A stretch of 64,000 nucleotides of DNA. It comes from Solirubrobacter ginsenosidimutans. GTDB taxonomy: Bacteria > Actinomycetota > Thermoleophilia > Solirubrobacterales > Solirubrobacteraceae. The translations under genes and the position numbers were made by a program. Below the pieces are notes generated by a model that was given only the letters and a program-made list of their open reading frames with translations, ran no database searches and had not been told where the DNA came from. Numbering within the stretch: position 1 is the stretch's first letter; the number at the start of each line of letters is the position of its first letter. The stretch is from positions 99,107 to 163,106 of the forward strand of contig NZ_JAPDOD010000017.1 in NCBI RefSeq assembly GCF_027587205.1, given 5' to 3'. Positions 7,216 to 15,197 of this stretch are shown piece by piece.

Positions 7216-8588
7216 GCGACGGGGCTCTTGTTCCCGTCGCGGTCGATCGCCCGCACACCCACCTGGTAGTCGTCCTTGTTGAGGTTCGGGATCGTCGCCT
7301 CGGTCACGTTGCCGAAGCGGCGCGAGTTGGTCCACAGCGCCTCGGTCGAGTCGCGCCAGACGACCTCGTAGCCGACCACGTCGGGCTCCGGGTTCGCGTT
7401 CCAGCGCAGCGTCGTGTCATAGCCCAGGTCCGCGGTGAGCATGCGGGCGTTGACCGGGGCGCGCGGTGAGCGGGCGAGCGCCGCCAGCGACGAGCCGATC
7501 ACCCGCGTGACCCGCGCGAGGTAGCGGAAGTCGACGAACTGCTCCAGGTCGCCGAACTGCTTGCCGTTCTCGACCCGGACGTCCTGATGCTGATGGTCGA
7601 AGTTCTCGAACGGCTCCGTGAAGCGCACGCCGGCCCAGCCCCGCTGCAGGAACGACACCTGGTCGCCGCTGCGCAGGAACCGGTCGCGCCGCCACACCAG
7701 CTTGACCCGCATGTCGGTCGCGTCGTTCTCGCCGGTCTCCTTGACGTAGCGCGCCAACTGGCGCGAGCTGCCGTCGTTCTCGCCGCCGATCGTCTGCCGG
7801 CGTGCGGTCTGCGCCGCCGTCTCGCTCGTCGGCACCCCCTCGGAGAAGAGCCGGATCGTGCGGTCGTCGCGCAGCCCGCTGCCGCCGACCGGGCTGCCGA
7901 TGATGTCCATGTTCAGCACGCCCTGGATGTTCCAGCCCTGCTGCCGGGCGACCTCGGCGAGGTGGTTGGAGCCGTAGAGGCCCTGCTCCTCGCCGGCGTA
8001 GGCGACGAAGACGATCGTCGCCTCGGTCGGCCGCGGCGCCATCACCCGCGCGAGCTCGAGCACCGCCGACGTGCCGGAGCCGTCATCGTTGGCGCCAGGC
8101 GCGTCGTCGGTGCCGTTGAGCACGTCCGTGATGCGCGAGTCGTAGTGCGCGCCGACGATGTAAACCCGGTCGGCGGACTGCGGGTCCGTGCCCTTCAACG
8201 TCGCGACCACGTCGGTGATCCTCGTCGTGACCGGGATCCGCGACGCAGGCGGCTGGTCGTAGCCCTCGAGCGCGACGGTCATGCGCCCGCCGGAGGTCTG
8301 CGCGATCTGGTCGAACTGCTGCTTGATGTAGTCGCGCGCGGCGCCGATCCCCCGCGTGGGATCGGTCTGCGTGGACAGCGTGTGGCGGGTGCCGAAGCCC
8401 ACCAGCGCGTGATCGAAGCGCTGCAGGCTGCGGGAGTCGACCTGGTCGAGCATCCGCCGCACGTCCGGCGGCGGTCGCCACCAGCCGTCGTCGTGGTGGT
8501 CCCCCACCGCCGACCCGACCGAGACCCACCCCGCGAGCCCTACGGCGACCGCCCCCGTCGCCACGAGCGCCTTCCGACGTATAGACAT
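7191..8588 (-). CDS. Secreted zinc aminopeptidase, M28 family, with C-terminal fibronectin III domain
   Basis: The 465-residue protein starts with a basic signal peptide (MSIRRKALVATGAVAVGLAG) and an export-type hydrophobic core. The M28 di-zinc site is visible: His148 in VGAHYDS, Asp168 in PGANDDGSG, the catalytic pair Glu200-Glu201 in AGEEQGLYGS, Asp228 in LNMDIIG and a late His in NFDHQHQD. A C-terminal FN3-like domain covers about residues 375-465 (TTLRWNANPEPDVVGYEVVW). It should remove N-terminal residues from peptides outside the cell. It lies 46 bp downstream of the rhamnosidase gene on the same strand. Its Shine-Dalgarno sequence GGGAGG lies 4 nt before the ATG and is inside a hairpin. 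Confidence 0.93.
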   Translation of the reverse strand: MSIRRKALVATGAVAVGLAGWVSVGSAVGDHHDDGWWRPPPDVRRMLDQVDSRSLQRFDHALVGFGTRHTLSTQTDPTRGIGAARDYIKQQFDQIAQTSGGRMTVALEGYDQPPASRIPVTTRITDVVATLKGTDPQSADRVYIVGAHYDSRITDVLNGTDDAPGANDDGSGTSAVLELARVMAPRPTEATIVFVAYAGEEQGLYGSNHLAEVARQQGWNIQGVLNMDIIGSPVGGSGLRDDRTIRLFSEGVPTSETAAQTARRQTIGGENDGSSRQLARYVKETGENDATDMRVKLVWRRDRFLRSGDQVSFLQRGWAGVRFTEPFENFDHQHQDVRVENGKQFGDLEQFVDFRYLARVTRVIGSSLAALARSPRAPVNARMLTADLGYDTTLRWNANPEPDVVGYEVVWRDSTEALWTNSRRFGNVTEATIPNLNKDDYQVGVRAIDRDGNKSPVAYPIPANA

Positions 8589-8592
8589 GGTT

Positions 8593-8619
8593 CCTCCCAG
8601 ACGACTCCGTCGCGGGAGG
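8593..8619 (-). promoter_or_regulatory. Hairpin that can sequester the M28 ribosome binding site
   Basis: On the minus strand CCTCCC (8619-8614) can pair with GGGAGG (8598-8593), and between them CGAC and GTCG pair around a 3-nt loop. GGGAGG is the ribosome binding site of the M28 peptidase. The structure could hide the site, or act as an attenuator or terminator for rhamnosidase transcripts. Function is inferred. Confidence 0.5.
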
Positions 8620-8634
8620 TAGTACCCCGAACCG

Positions 8635-11600
8635 TCACGGGCTTGTCGTCGAAAGCGTGAAGGTGAGCGTCGTCGCGTAGGTGCCGGTGCGGAGTGGGTC
8701 GGTGGCGCCGATGTGCTGGTTGAACGTGATCGTCACCGGGTCGTTGGCGACCGGGGCCGTCCAGGTCGACTTGCTGAACGCAACCGTCAGGGGCGATGGG
8801 AGGGTGAACGTGCCGTTGGTCAGGTGGCCCGGGTCCGAGACGGTCAGCGCCGCGTCACCGGCGGTGGAGATCACGTTGGCGGTGGTGGAGGCGGTGTAGT
8901 CCTTCGCCAGGCCCGGCGTGAACGGGCCGAAGGTCGCCGGCGCGCCCAGGGTCAGCGCGAGCGTCGCGGGGACGGTGCCGCCGGCGCCGCCGTCCGCACC
9001 CACGGCCCACGTGACGAGCACGTCGAACGTGCCGCTCGCGGTGTTGCCCGAGGCGTCCGTCGCCGTGCAGTGCACGGTCGTGGCGCCGACCGGGAACGTC
9101 GCGCCCGAGGCGGGATCGCAGACCGCGGCAACCGCGTCGTCGACCGCGTCGGCCGCCGTAGCCGTGAAGGTCACCGCGGTGCCGGCCGCGGTCGCCGAGG
9201 TCGCGCGGACCTCGGACGGCAGCGTCAGGACCGGCGCGGCGGTGTCACACCCGTGGGCGACGGCGAAGGCCAGCACGCTGTCCGGGGTGCCGGACGCGCC
9301 CCGGGTGGAGACGAGGTGGCAGCCGGCCGGGACGTCGACGCTCACGCCGTCGGCCCCGACGACGCCGGTGCGCGCGCGGTGATCGACGTAGACGGTCGGG
9401 TCGCTGCCCGGCAGCGTCACGCGCGCGCTGGTGTTCGCGGGTGCGGTGACGGCGAGGTCCAACTTGGCGCCGCCGGGGGTGGCGAACGCCGCGCTGACCG
9501 GTCCGCGGACCGTCGGTGTCACCCCCTCGGCGTGGGTCAGCCCGCCGGGCTGCGGCCGGACCGCGAAGCGCTTGTAGCCGGGCTCGAGCGGCTCGATCCC
9601 CAGCGCACCGCGGTAGACGAGGTACGCCGGGCTGCCCGCCCAGGGGTGCGAGAACGTCGTGTTGGACTTCAGCGCCGGATCCCACGCCTCCATCGGCGAG
9701 CCGGCACCCAAAGCGATCATGTGCAGCCAGCTGCGCTGGCCGGTCCCGGTCAGCATCCGCATCGCGTCGTCCGCCCGCCCGGCCTTGTAGAGCGCGTCGA
9801 CGAGGAAGTTCGCGCAGAAGACGCTGCAGACCATCCCGCGCTGGGCGATGTACGCCGTCGCGGGCCCGATCTGGTCCGGCCCGGCCACGCCCATCGCCAC
9901 CGGGAAGACCGACGCGTGCACGGCGCGATGCGTCGTGGTCAGACCGTCGAAGTAGCTCCCGGTCGCCGGGTCGAACAGCTTCGCGTTGATCGCGGCGCGC
10001 AGCTTCTCGGCGATGCCGTTCCAGGTGGCCGCGTTCTCGGCATCGCCCATCGCCGCGGCCAGCTGCGCCATGTCCACGTACGCGCGGTAGGACCACGAGT
10101 TGATCACCGTGTTCACCGTGGTGAAGACGTAGCCGTCGCGCTCGGCGTCCGGCCAGTCGACGAGGTCCGCGTTGGCCTGCGAGCTCGAACCCGGCGCCTT
10201 CTCGACGAGCCCGTCCGAGCGCAGGTACTGCGTCGGCAGGAACGCCTTCAGATCGGCGTACCGGCGGCGCGCCGGGCCGAGGTCGCCGGTCGCCTCCCAG
10301 TACTGGTAGATGCTCAGGATCGAGGAGAACCGCCACTCCGCCGGCCACGTCTCGTTGACCGCCAGCCACTCCATCGTGTACGCGGAATCGGTCCAGTCGC
10401 CGTCGTCGTAGCCCTGGATCAGCGAGTGGATCAGGTTGTCGCCCTCGTACGGGGCGCGCTCGCGCGTCGGCGAGTCCATGTGCAGGTCGAGATTGAGCGC
10501 GCGGACGCCGGTGCGACTGAAGTCGAAGACCTGGTCGAGCGGCGCGCTCGAGGACGACCACGAGGACGCGTTCGCGTCGTAGGGATAGACGAGCGCGGCG
10601 GCCTGGACGTTGTCGGCCGTCAGATCCTGCGGCGCGCCGATGACCTCGGCGTAGCGGAACACGCGGTAGCCCCAGAGCGACAGCGTCTGGGCGCCGGGGC
10701 GCAGCGTCCACGTGTCGCGGTACGTGTTGCCGGCGCGAAGGGTGTAGTCGACCGCGGTGGGCGAGCTCAGCTCCTCCCCCAGGCGGATCTCGACCGGCTC
10801 GCCGCCCACACCGTCCGCCTTCAGCTCCAGGCCGCCGACGACGGTGTGGCCGAAGTCGAGGAGGTAGTGCCGGTCGCCGAGCTTGGTGATCCTGACCGGG
10901 GCGATCAGCTGCTGCTGCACCGGCGCGGCGGGCGTGCCGGAGAGGGCCGGGACGGCGGCCTTGGTGACGGCCGCCGACCAGGCGCCGTCGTCGAAGCCGG
11001 GCGTGTCGAAGCCGGAGGGATACTTGCGGGCGTCGATGTTCTCGACCGGCGCCGCGTAGTAGGAGGTGCCGATGCTGCCGCCGTCGGGTATCGCGGTCGC
11101 GCCGGGGAGCGTCTTCCAGGTGCCGTCGCTGGCGATCACGTCGCGCGTGCCATCGACGTAGGCGATCACGAGTTGCGCGAGGAAGCGCTTGTCGGACGTC
11201 GTGTACGCGAGCGCGCCGAGGGCGTTGGCGCCGGGCTCGAGCAGGGCGCCGACGTCGTAGGCGTTGTACATCGTCGTCGTCGAGTCGGTGATCGCGCGGG
11301 TGGGGCCGACGCCGACGAACCGCCCGTTGAGCGAGAGCTTGTAGACGTACTGGTGGGCGGGCTCGGTGGAGCGGGCGGTGACGTACGCCGTGGCCCACGC
11401 GATCGGCTTGTCGGCGACCGTGAAGCCCTTGCGCAGGAAGGCCCAGTTGTCGGTGAGGCCATAGGCGCAGTCCTTGCTCGTGCCGACGCTCAGCACCCCG
11501 CCGGCGACCGTCCCGCACGAGAAGTCGGTGCTCGCCGCGTTGAAGTCGTTGGCGTAGAGGACGGTGCCGCCGGTGCTCGTGACCTTCACGTTGTCGACCT

Positions 11601-12372
11601 TGCCCGACTCGGTGCTGCCCGTGCGGAAGCCGACCGACCCGCTCGGGTTGCGCGTGTCGGTGGTGGTGTCGACGACGACGCCGTCGATCGAGGTCGTGAT
11701 CGTCGACCCGATCGCGTCGAGCTTGAGGTGGTGGATCGTGTTGAGGCCGATCGTCATCGGCAGCTTGACGGCCTTCATCTGCGTGTAGGTGCCGTTGACC
11801 TGCACGTGGGGGCGCAGCTCGTTGGAGCTATCGCCACGGATCTGCCACATGAAGCTGTTGCCGCCGGAGGCGCGGAACTTGATGCCGAGGGCGACGGTGG
11901 TGACGGAGAAGTCGGCCTCGAGCGAGTAGTCGCTGCCGAGAGCCGGCACGGAGGTCCAGATCGGCTGGCCCTGCCAGTCGCCCTTGACCGCGGTGCCGAA
12001 GCTCGCGGCGTCGGACCAGTCGCCGGCCTTGCCGTCGGCATCCCACGTGCGGACCGACCACCAGTAGCGCTGCTGCGGCTTCAGCGCCGGGCCGGCGTAG
12101 GCGACGTTGGCGGACGCGTCGGAGACGACCTTGCCGGAGTCCCACGCGTCGGCGGCGCCGGGCGAGGTGCCGACGCGCAGCTCGTACGCGGTCTGCATCG
12201 CGCCGATCCGCGCGTCGCTGACCGACCAGCCGAACGCCGGCGAGTCGAGGTTCTCGACCGCGAGCGGGTGCGGCTGCTGCTCGACCGTGAGCTTGGTCGG
12301 CCCGGCGGCCTGCGCCTGCGCGGCCGCCGACAACGCGACGGTCAATGCCAGTACGGCGACCCTCTTGAACAC
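8635..12372 (-). CDS. Secreted alpha-L-rhamnosidase (GH78), multidomain
   Basis: At 1245 residues this is a large extracellular glycosidase for terminal alpha-L-rhamnose on plant glycosides or polysaccharides. A signal peptide (FKRVAVLALTVALSAAAQA) is followed by the GH78 N-terminal FN3-like domain (AYELRVGTS, YWWSVRTWDADG). Next come an inserted jelly-roll/LamG-like domain (ADFSVTTVALGIKF), the rhamnosidase beta domains, and the (alpha/alpha)6 catalytic barrel with MDSPTRERAPYEGDN, containing the conserved acidic residues. A C-terminal beta domain, an HYR-like domain (VPVGATTVHCTATDASGN) and a final domain ending TLTFTLSTTSP follow. The final domain recurs in the protein at 61081. I prefer the GTG at 12372, 7 nt after GGAGGAGGAGAG; an in-frame TTG at 12408 lies inside the promoter. 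Confidence 0.92.
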   Translation of the reverse strand: MFKRVAVLALTVALSAAAQAQAAGPTKLTVEQQPHPLAVENLDSPAFGWSVSDARIGAMQTAYELRVGTSPGAADAWDSGKVVSDASANVAYAGPALKPQQRYWWSVRTWDADGKAGDWSDAASFGTAVKGDWQGQPIWTSVPALGSDYSLEADFSVTTVALGIKFRASGGNSFMWQIRGDSSNELRPHVQVNGTYTQMKAVKLPMTIGLNTIHHLKLDAIGSTITTSIDGVVVDTTTDTRNPSGSVGFRTGSTESGKVDNVKVTSTGGTVLYANDFNAASTDFSCGTVAGGVLSVGTSKDCAYGLTDNWAFLRKGFTVADKPIAWATAYVTARSTEPAHQYVYKLSLNGRFVGVGPTRAITDSTTTMYNAYDVGALLEPGANALGALAYTTSDKRFLAQLVIAYVDGTRDVIASDGTWKTLPGATAIPDGGSIGTSYYAAPVENIDARKYPSGFDTPGFDDGAWSAAVTKAAVPALSGTPAAPVQQQLIAPVRITKLGDRHYLLDFGHTVVGGLELKADGVGGEPVEIRLGEELSSPTAVDYTLRAGNTYRDTWTLRPGAQTLSLWGYRVFRYAEVIGAPQDLTADNVQAAALVYPYDANASSWSSSSAPLDQVFDFSRTGVRALNLDLHMDSPTRERAPYEGDNLIHSLIQGYDDGDWTDSAYTMEWLAVNETWPAEWRFSSILSIYQYWEATGDLGPARRRYADLKAFLPTQYLRSDGLVEKAPGSSSQANADLVDWPDAERDGYVFTTVNTVINSWSYRAYVDMAQLAAAMGDAENAATWNGIAEKLRAAINAKLFDPATGSYFDGLTTTHRAVHASVFPVAMGVAGPDQIGPATAYIAQRGMVCSVFCANFLVDALYKAGRADDAMRMLTGTGQRSWLHMIALGAGSPMEAWDPALKSNTTFSHPWAGSPAYLVYRGALGIEPLEPGYKRFAVRPQPGGLTHAEGVTPTVRGPVSAAFATPGGAKLDLAVTAPANTSARVTLPGSDPTVYVDHRARTGVVGADGVSVDVPAGCHLVSTRGASGTPDSVLAFAVAHGCDTAAPVLTLPSEVRATSATAAGTAVTFTATAADAVDDAVAAVCDPASGATFPVGATTVHCTATDASGNTASGTFDVLVTWAVGADGGAGGTVPATLALTLGAPATFGPFTPGLAKDYTASTTANVISTAGDAALTVSDPGHLTNGTFTLPSPLTVAFSKSTWTAPVANDPVTITFNQHIGATDPLRTGTYATTLTFTLSTTSP

Positions 12373-12406
12373 GTGGACGCTCTCCTCCTCCAGAAAACCT
12401 GCAGGC

Positions 12407-12458
12407 AAGATACGCCAGAAACGATCAGGCCGTCAATGCATAACGCTCATAAACGATC
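12407..12458 (-). promoter_or_regulatory. Promoter of the rhamnosidase gene with repeated operator-like octamer
   Basis: Reading the minus strand, TTGACG (12436-12431) and TATCTT (12412-12407) are separated by 18 bp, a good sigma-A-type promoter about 35-40 nt before the GTG start. The octamer GATCGTTT occurs twice in the same orientation, upstream of the -35 (12458-12451) and within the spacer (12426-12419), 32 bp or three helical turns apart. This suggests a cooperative repressor or activator site, perhaps sugar-responsive. Confidence 0.55.
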
Positions 12459-13007
12459 TCAGGTGCGCATGTGGACCTTCTCGCCCTGCGGTCCGAAGAT
12501 CGCCAGCGCCTGCGCGGGACCGTCGACCGCGCCCATCCAGTGCGGCGTCCAGGTCGAGAACTCGGCCGCCTCTCCCGCTTCGAGGATCAGGTCCTCGTCG
12601 CCGAGGACGAGCCGCAGGCGCCCGGCGAGCACGTAGAGCCACTCGTGCCCCTCGTGGCTGCGCGGGTTCGGGATCGTGCGCTCGGCCGGGAAGTCCATGT
12701 GCGCGACGATCAGCCCGCCCGGCGTGTGGCGCGAGAGCGGGCGCATGACGATGCCCTCGACGATGCGCGAGCGTTCCTTGACGCGGGGGTCGCGGGTCGC
12801 GGGCGCGAGCAGCTCGCCGACCTCGACGCCGAGCGCGCCGGCGAGCGGCGTGAGGTGATCCAGCGCCAGACGGCGGGCGCCCGACTCGAGGCGGCTGAGC
12901 GTCGACGCGGCCATGCCCGCGCGCTCGGCAACGTCCTCCTGGCTGAGCCCGCGCTCCAGGCGCAGGGCGCGCAATCGTGCGCGGACGAGTTCGTCGGTCT
13001 TTGCCAT
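12459..13007 (-). CDS. XRE-family regulator with C-terminal cupin sensor domain
   Basis: The 182-residue protein has an N-terminal helix-turn-helix at about residues 8-62 (LRLERGLSQEDVAERAGMAA, then STLSRLESGARR) and a small cupin barrel at about 105-178 (HEGHEWLYVLAGRLRLVLGD, LEAGEAAEFSTWTPHWMGA). This family (HTH_3 plus Cupin_2) regulates neighbouring metabolic genes, the cupin binding a small ligand. The ATG at 13007 (MAKTDELV) is chosen over an in-frame start at 13046. It diverges from the flavoprotein gene across only 50 bp, in which TTGCCA occurs twice 21 bp apart (13001 and 13022), a possible binding site. It probably controls that flavoprotein and itself. Confidence 0.9.
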   Translation of the reverse strand: MAKTDELVRARLRALRLERGLSQEDVAERAGMAASTLSRLESGARRLALDHLTPLAGALGVEVGELLAPATRDPRVKERSRIVEGIVMRPLSRHTPGGLIVAHMDFPAERTIPNPRSHEGHEWLYVLAGRLRLVLGDEDLILEAGEAAEFSTWTPHWMGAVDGPAQALAIFGPQGEKVHMRT

Positions 13008-13057
13008 TTCGGCATGAAGTCTTGCCACATTGCTGGAATCACGCAAGGCTGAGCGGC

Positions 13058-13921
13058 ATGGATTTTGAATGCTTGGTCGTCGGCGCCGGTCCCGCGGGGC
13101 TGAGCGCGGCTTTGACCCTGGGGCGCGCGCGCCGGAGCGTGCTCGTCCTCGACTCGGGCAAGCCGCGCAACTACGCCGCGCGCGAGATGCACGGCGTGCT
13201 GGGCCACGACGGGCTGCCGCCCGCCGAACTGCGCGCTCGCGGCGTCGAGGAGGTCGGGCGCTACGGGATCGAGGTGCGCCCCGCCGAGGTGGGTGAGGCG
13301 CGGGCGATCGAGGGCGGCGTCGAGGTCGACGGCATCACCGCGCGCACGCTGATCCTCGCCACGGGCATGCTCGACGCGACCCCTGACGTCGAGGGCTTCG
13401 ACGCCATCTATGGCATCAGCGCCCACACCTGCCCGTACTGCGACGGCTGGGAGCACGCCGACCAGCGCCTCGCGGTGCTCGCCGGTCCGGAGGCCGCGGA
13501 GCATATGGGTCCGCTGCTGCGCCAGTGGTCGAGCGACGTGATCGTCTTCTCCCCCGGCCTCGAGGCTGACATCGGCGTGCCGGTCGTGCGTGAGCCCATC
13601 ACCCGCTTCGTCTCCACCGACTGCAGGCTGACGTCGATCGAGCTGGACGGGCGCGACCCGATCGAGCGCGACGCCCTCTTCTTCAACATCGCCATGCACC
13701 CGCGCAGCGCGCTCGCCATCCAGCTCGGCTGCACGCTCACCGAGGCCGGGTTCGTCGAGTCGGCCGCGGCGGATCGCCAGACGACCGTCGACCGGGTCTA
13801 CGCCGTCGGCAACTGCGCCGACCCGATGCTCAACGTGCCGATGTCGATCGCCGACGGCGCGCGGGCCGCCGTGTTCGTCAACGTGCGCCTCGTGGGCGAG
13901 GGCATCGTCCAGCCGGTCTAG
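13058..13921 (+). CDS. Thioredoxin-reductase-like FAD/NAD(P) disulfide oxidoreductase
   Basis: The 287-residue flavoprotein starts directly with the FAD dinucleotide motif (CLVVGAGPAGLSAALTLGRA). The redox-active disulfide motif CPYC lies in SAHTCPYCDGWEH, and the C-terminal FAD motif is VYAVGNCADPMLNV. The NAD(P)-binding middle domain is shortened and lacks a clear GxGxxA loop (LAVLAGPEAAEHMG), and the protein is about 20-30 residues shorter than true thioredoxin reductases. It may therefore use a ferredoxin or other donor, or act as a dithiol oxidase, as known for some short relatives. It is divergent from the XRE-cupin regulator and convergent (4-nt overlap) with the SDR gene of the P450-dikinase operon. 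Confidence 0.85.
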   Translation: MDFECLVVGAGPAGLSAALTLGRARRSVLVLDSGKPRNYAAREMHGVLGHDGLPPAELRARGVEEVGRYGIEVRPAEVGEARAIEGGVEVDGITARTLILATGMLDATPDVEGFDAIYGISAHTCPYCDGWEHADQRLAVLAGPEAAEHMGPLLRQWSSDVIVFSPGLEADIGVPVVREPITRFVSTDCRLTSIELDGRDPIERDALFFNIAMHPRSALAIQLGCTLTEAGFVESAAADRQTTVDRVYAVGNCADPMLNVPMSIADGARAAVFVNVRLVGEGIVQPV

Positions 13922-14640
13922 ACGAACTGGCGGCCACCGTCGACGACCAGCGTCTGGCCGGTGATGAAGGCGCTCGCGGGCGAGGCGAGGAAGAGCGCGG
14001 CACCGACGATGTCCTCGGGTTGGGCGCCGCGCTTGAGCGCGCCGCGGTCGATGCCATAGGTGTCGGCGCCGTCGATCAGGTCGCGGCTCGCCTCGGTGAG
14101 CGTGAAGCCCGGGGCGATCGCGTTCACGCGGATCGCCCGGTCACCCAGCTCGCGGGCCATCGTGCGGGTGAGGCCGATCAGCCCGGCCTTGGACGCGACG
14201 TAGTGCGCCCAGTGCGGCGAGCCGCTGAGGACCGTCGCCGAGGAGACGTTGATGATCGCGCCGCCGTCGGGCATCGCCGCGACGACGTGCTTCGCGCACA
14301 GCCACGGACCCTTGAGGTTGACCGCCAGCACGCGGTCCCACTCGGCCTCCTCGAGCTCCTGGAACGGCGCGCGGGTGAGGCCGGCGTAGATCGCGGCGTT
14401 GTTGACGAGCACGTCGACCGGGCCCACCGCGGCGGCCATCGCGGCGACCGAGGCGGAGGAGGAGACGTCGACCACGAAGGGCTCGGCGCCGGCGCCGCGG
14501 TCAGCCTCGACCGCGGCCGCCGTCCCGCGCGCCGCGTCGCCGTCGAGGTCGGCCGCGATCACCTCGTCTCCGCGCGCGGCGAAGGCGAGCGCGAACGCGC
14601 GCCCCAACCCACCGCCCGCGCCCGTGATCAGTACACGCAT
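13918..14640 (-). CDS. Short-chain dehydrogenase/reductase, last gene of P450-dikinase operon
   Basis: The 240-residue classical SDR has an intact NAD(P)-binding loop (LITGAGGGLGRAF), NNAAI, the catalytic Ser in INVSSATVLSG, and the Tyr-Lys pair in HYVASKAGLIGL. It ends in the usual C-terminal VVDGGRQFV. It should interconvert an alcohol and a ketone. The ATG at 14640 overlaps the HD-protein gene by 13 nt, and the stop overlaps the convergent flavoprotein gene. Its place in the operon suggests it oxidises or reduces the hydroxylated or dephosphorylated product of the P450-dikinase system; that role is inferred. Confidence 0.9.
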   Translation of the reverse strand: MRVLITGAGGGLGRAFALAFAARGDEVIAADLDGDAARGTAAAVEADRGAGAEPFVVDVSSSASVAAMAAAVGPVDVLVNNAAIYAGLTRAPFQELEEAEWDRVLAVNLKGPWLCAKHVVAAMPDGGAIINVSSATVLSGSPHWAHYVASKAGLIGLTRTMARELGDRAIRVNAIAPGFTLTEASRDLIDGADTYGIDRGALKRGAQPEDIVGAALFLASPASAFITGQTLVVDGGRQFV

Positions 14641-15197
14641 CCGCGCGACCAGGCCAGCGCCTCGCGGGCGAGCGAGCGCGCGGCTTCGGTGAACAGCCAC
14701 GCGTCGATCTTGGACTCGACGTAGTCCATGAACGCCTCCGGCGTGCGGTCGACCCACGTGTGGGTGATCCGGACGCCGCTCTCGGTGTAGCGCCAGAGCT
14801 TGTCGGCGTCCTTGACCAGCGCGTCCTCGAGGCTGAGCGCCTCCAGCCGCGAGTCGTGCCCGTCGACGATCTCGACGACGCGGGCGACGCGCGCCTCATC
14901 CATCCCCACCTGCCGCAGGATCTCCGACGCCAGCGCCGCGCCTTCCCGCTCGTGGCGGCGGGTGACGTTGGCGTCCCACCCGCCCGGCGCGTCCGCGAGC
15001 CCAGCATGGTGCGTTTCCACAGGCACCCGCGCGTACCCGACGTCATGCAGGAGCACCCCAGCGAGCACGATCAGCGGATCGGCGGCCGGCTCCGCCTCCA
15101 GCAGCCGCTGCGCCATCGCGAACGACTCCGGCATGTGGATCTCGCCCGAGCGGGTGTGCCAGTACGGCTCGGCCAGCGTGTAGACCGCGTCGATCAC
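14628..15197 (-). CDS. HD-domain putative phosphohydrolase (paralog 1)
   Basis: The 189-residue protein carries an HD domain: an early His (EIHMPESF), the central His-Asp pair in GVLLHDVGYAR, further His residues (RRHEREG, DGHDSR) and the distal Asp in VKDADKLWRY. HD proteins of this size are metal-dependent phosphohydrolases acting on nucleotides or other phosphate esters. The GTG at 15197 overlaps the stop of the neighbouring paralog (GTGA, 15194-15197). It lies downstream of the split-dikinase genes, so hydrolysis or sensing of the phosphorylated intermediate is plausible but inferred. A frame open upstream to 15371 only covers the paralog antiparallel to its reading frame. Confidence 0.85.
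   Translation of the reverse strand: MIDAVYTLAEPYWHTRSGEIHMPESFAMAQRLLEAEPAADPLIVLAGVLLHDVGYARVPVETHHAGLADAPGGWDANVTRRHEREGAALASEILRQVGMDEARVARVVEIVDGHDSRLEALSLEDALVKDADKLWRYTESGVRITHTWVDRTPEAFMDYVESKIDAWLFTEAARSLAREALAWSRGCVY

Noticed and set aside
8713..12636. Open frame of about 1300 codons on the plus strand, antisense to the rhamnosidase.
   Set aside because: It is Arg/Gly/Asp-rich without domains and mirrors the high third-position GC of the real gene; such antisense frames occur opposite nearly every gene here.
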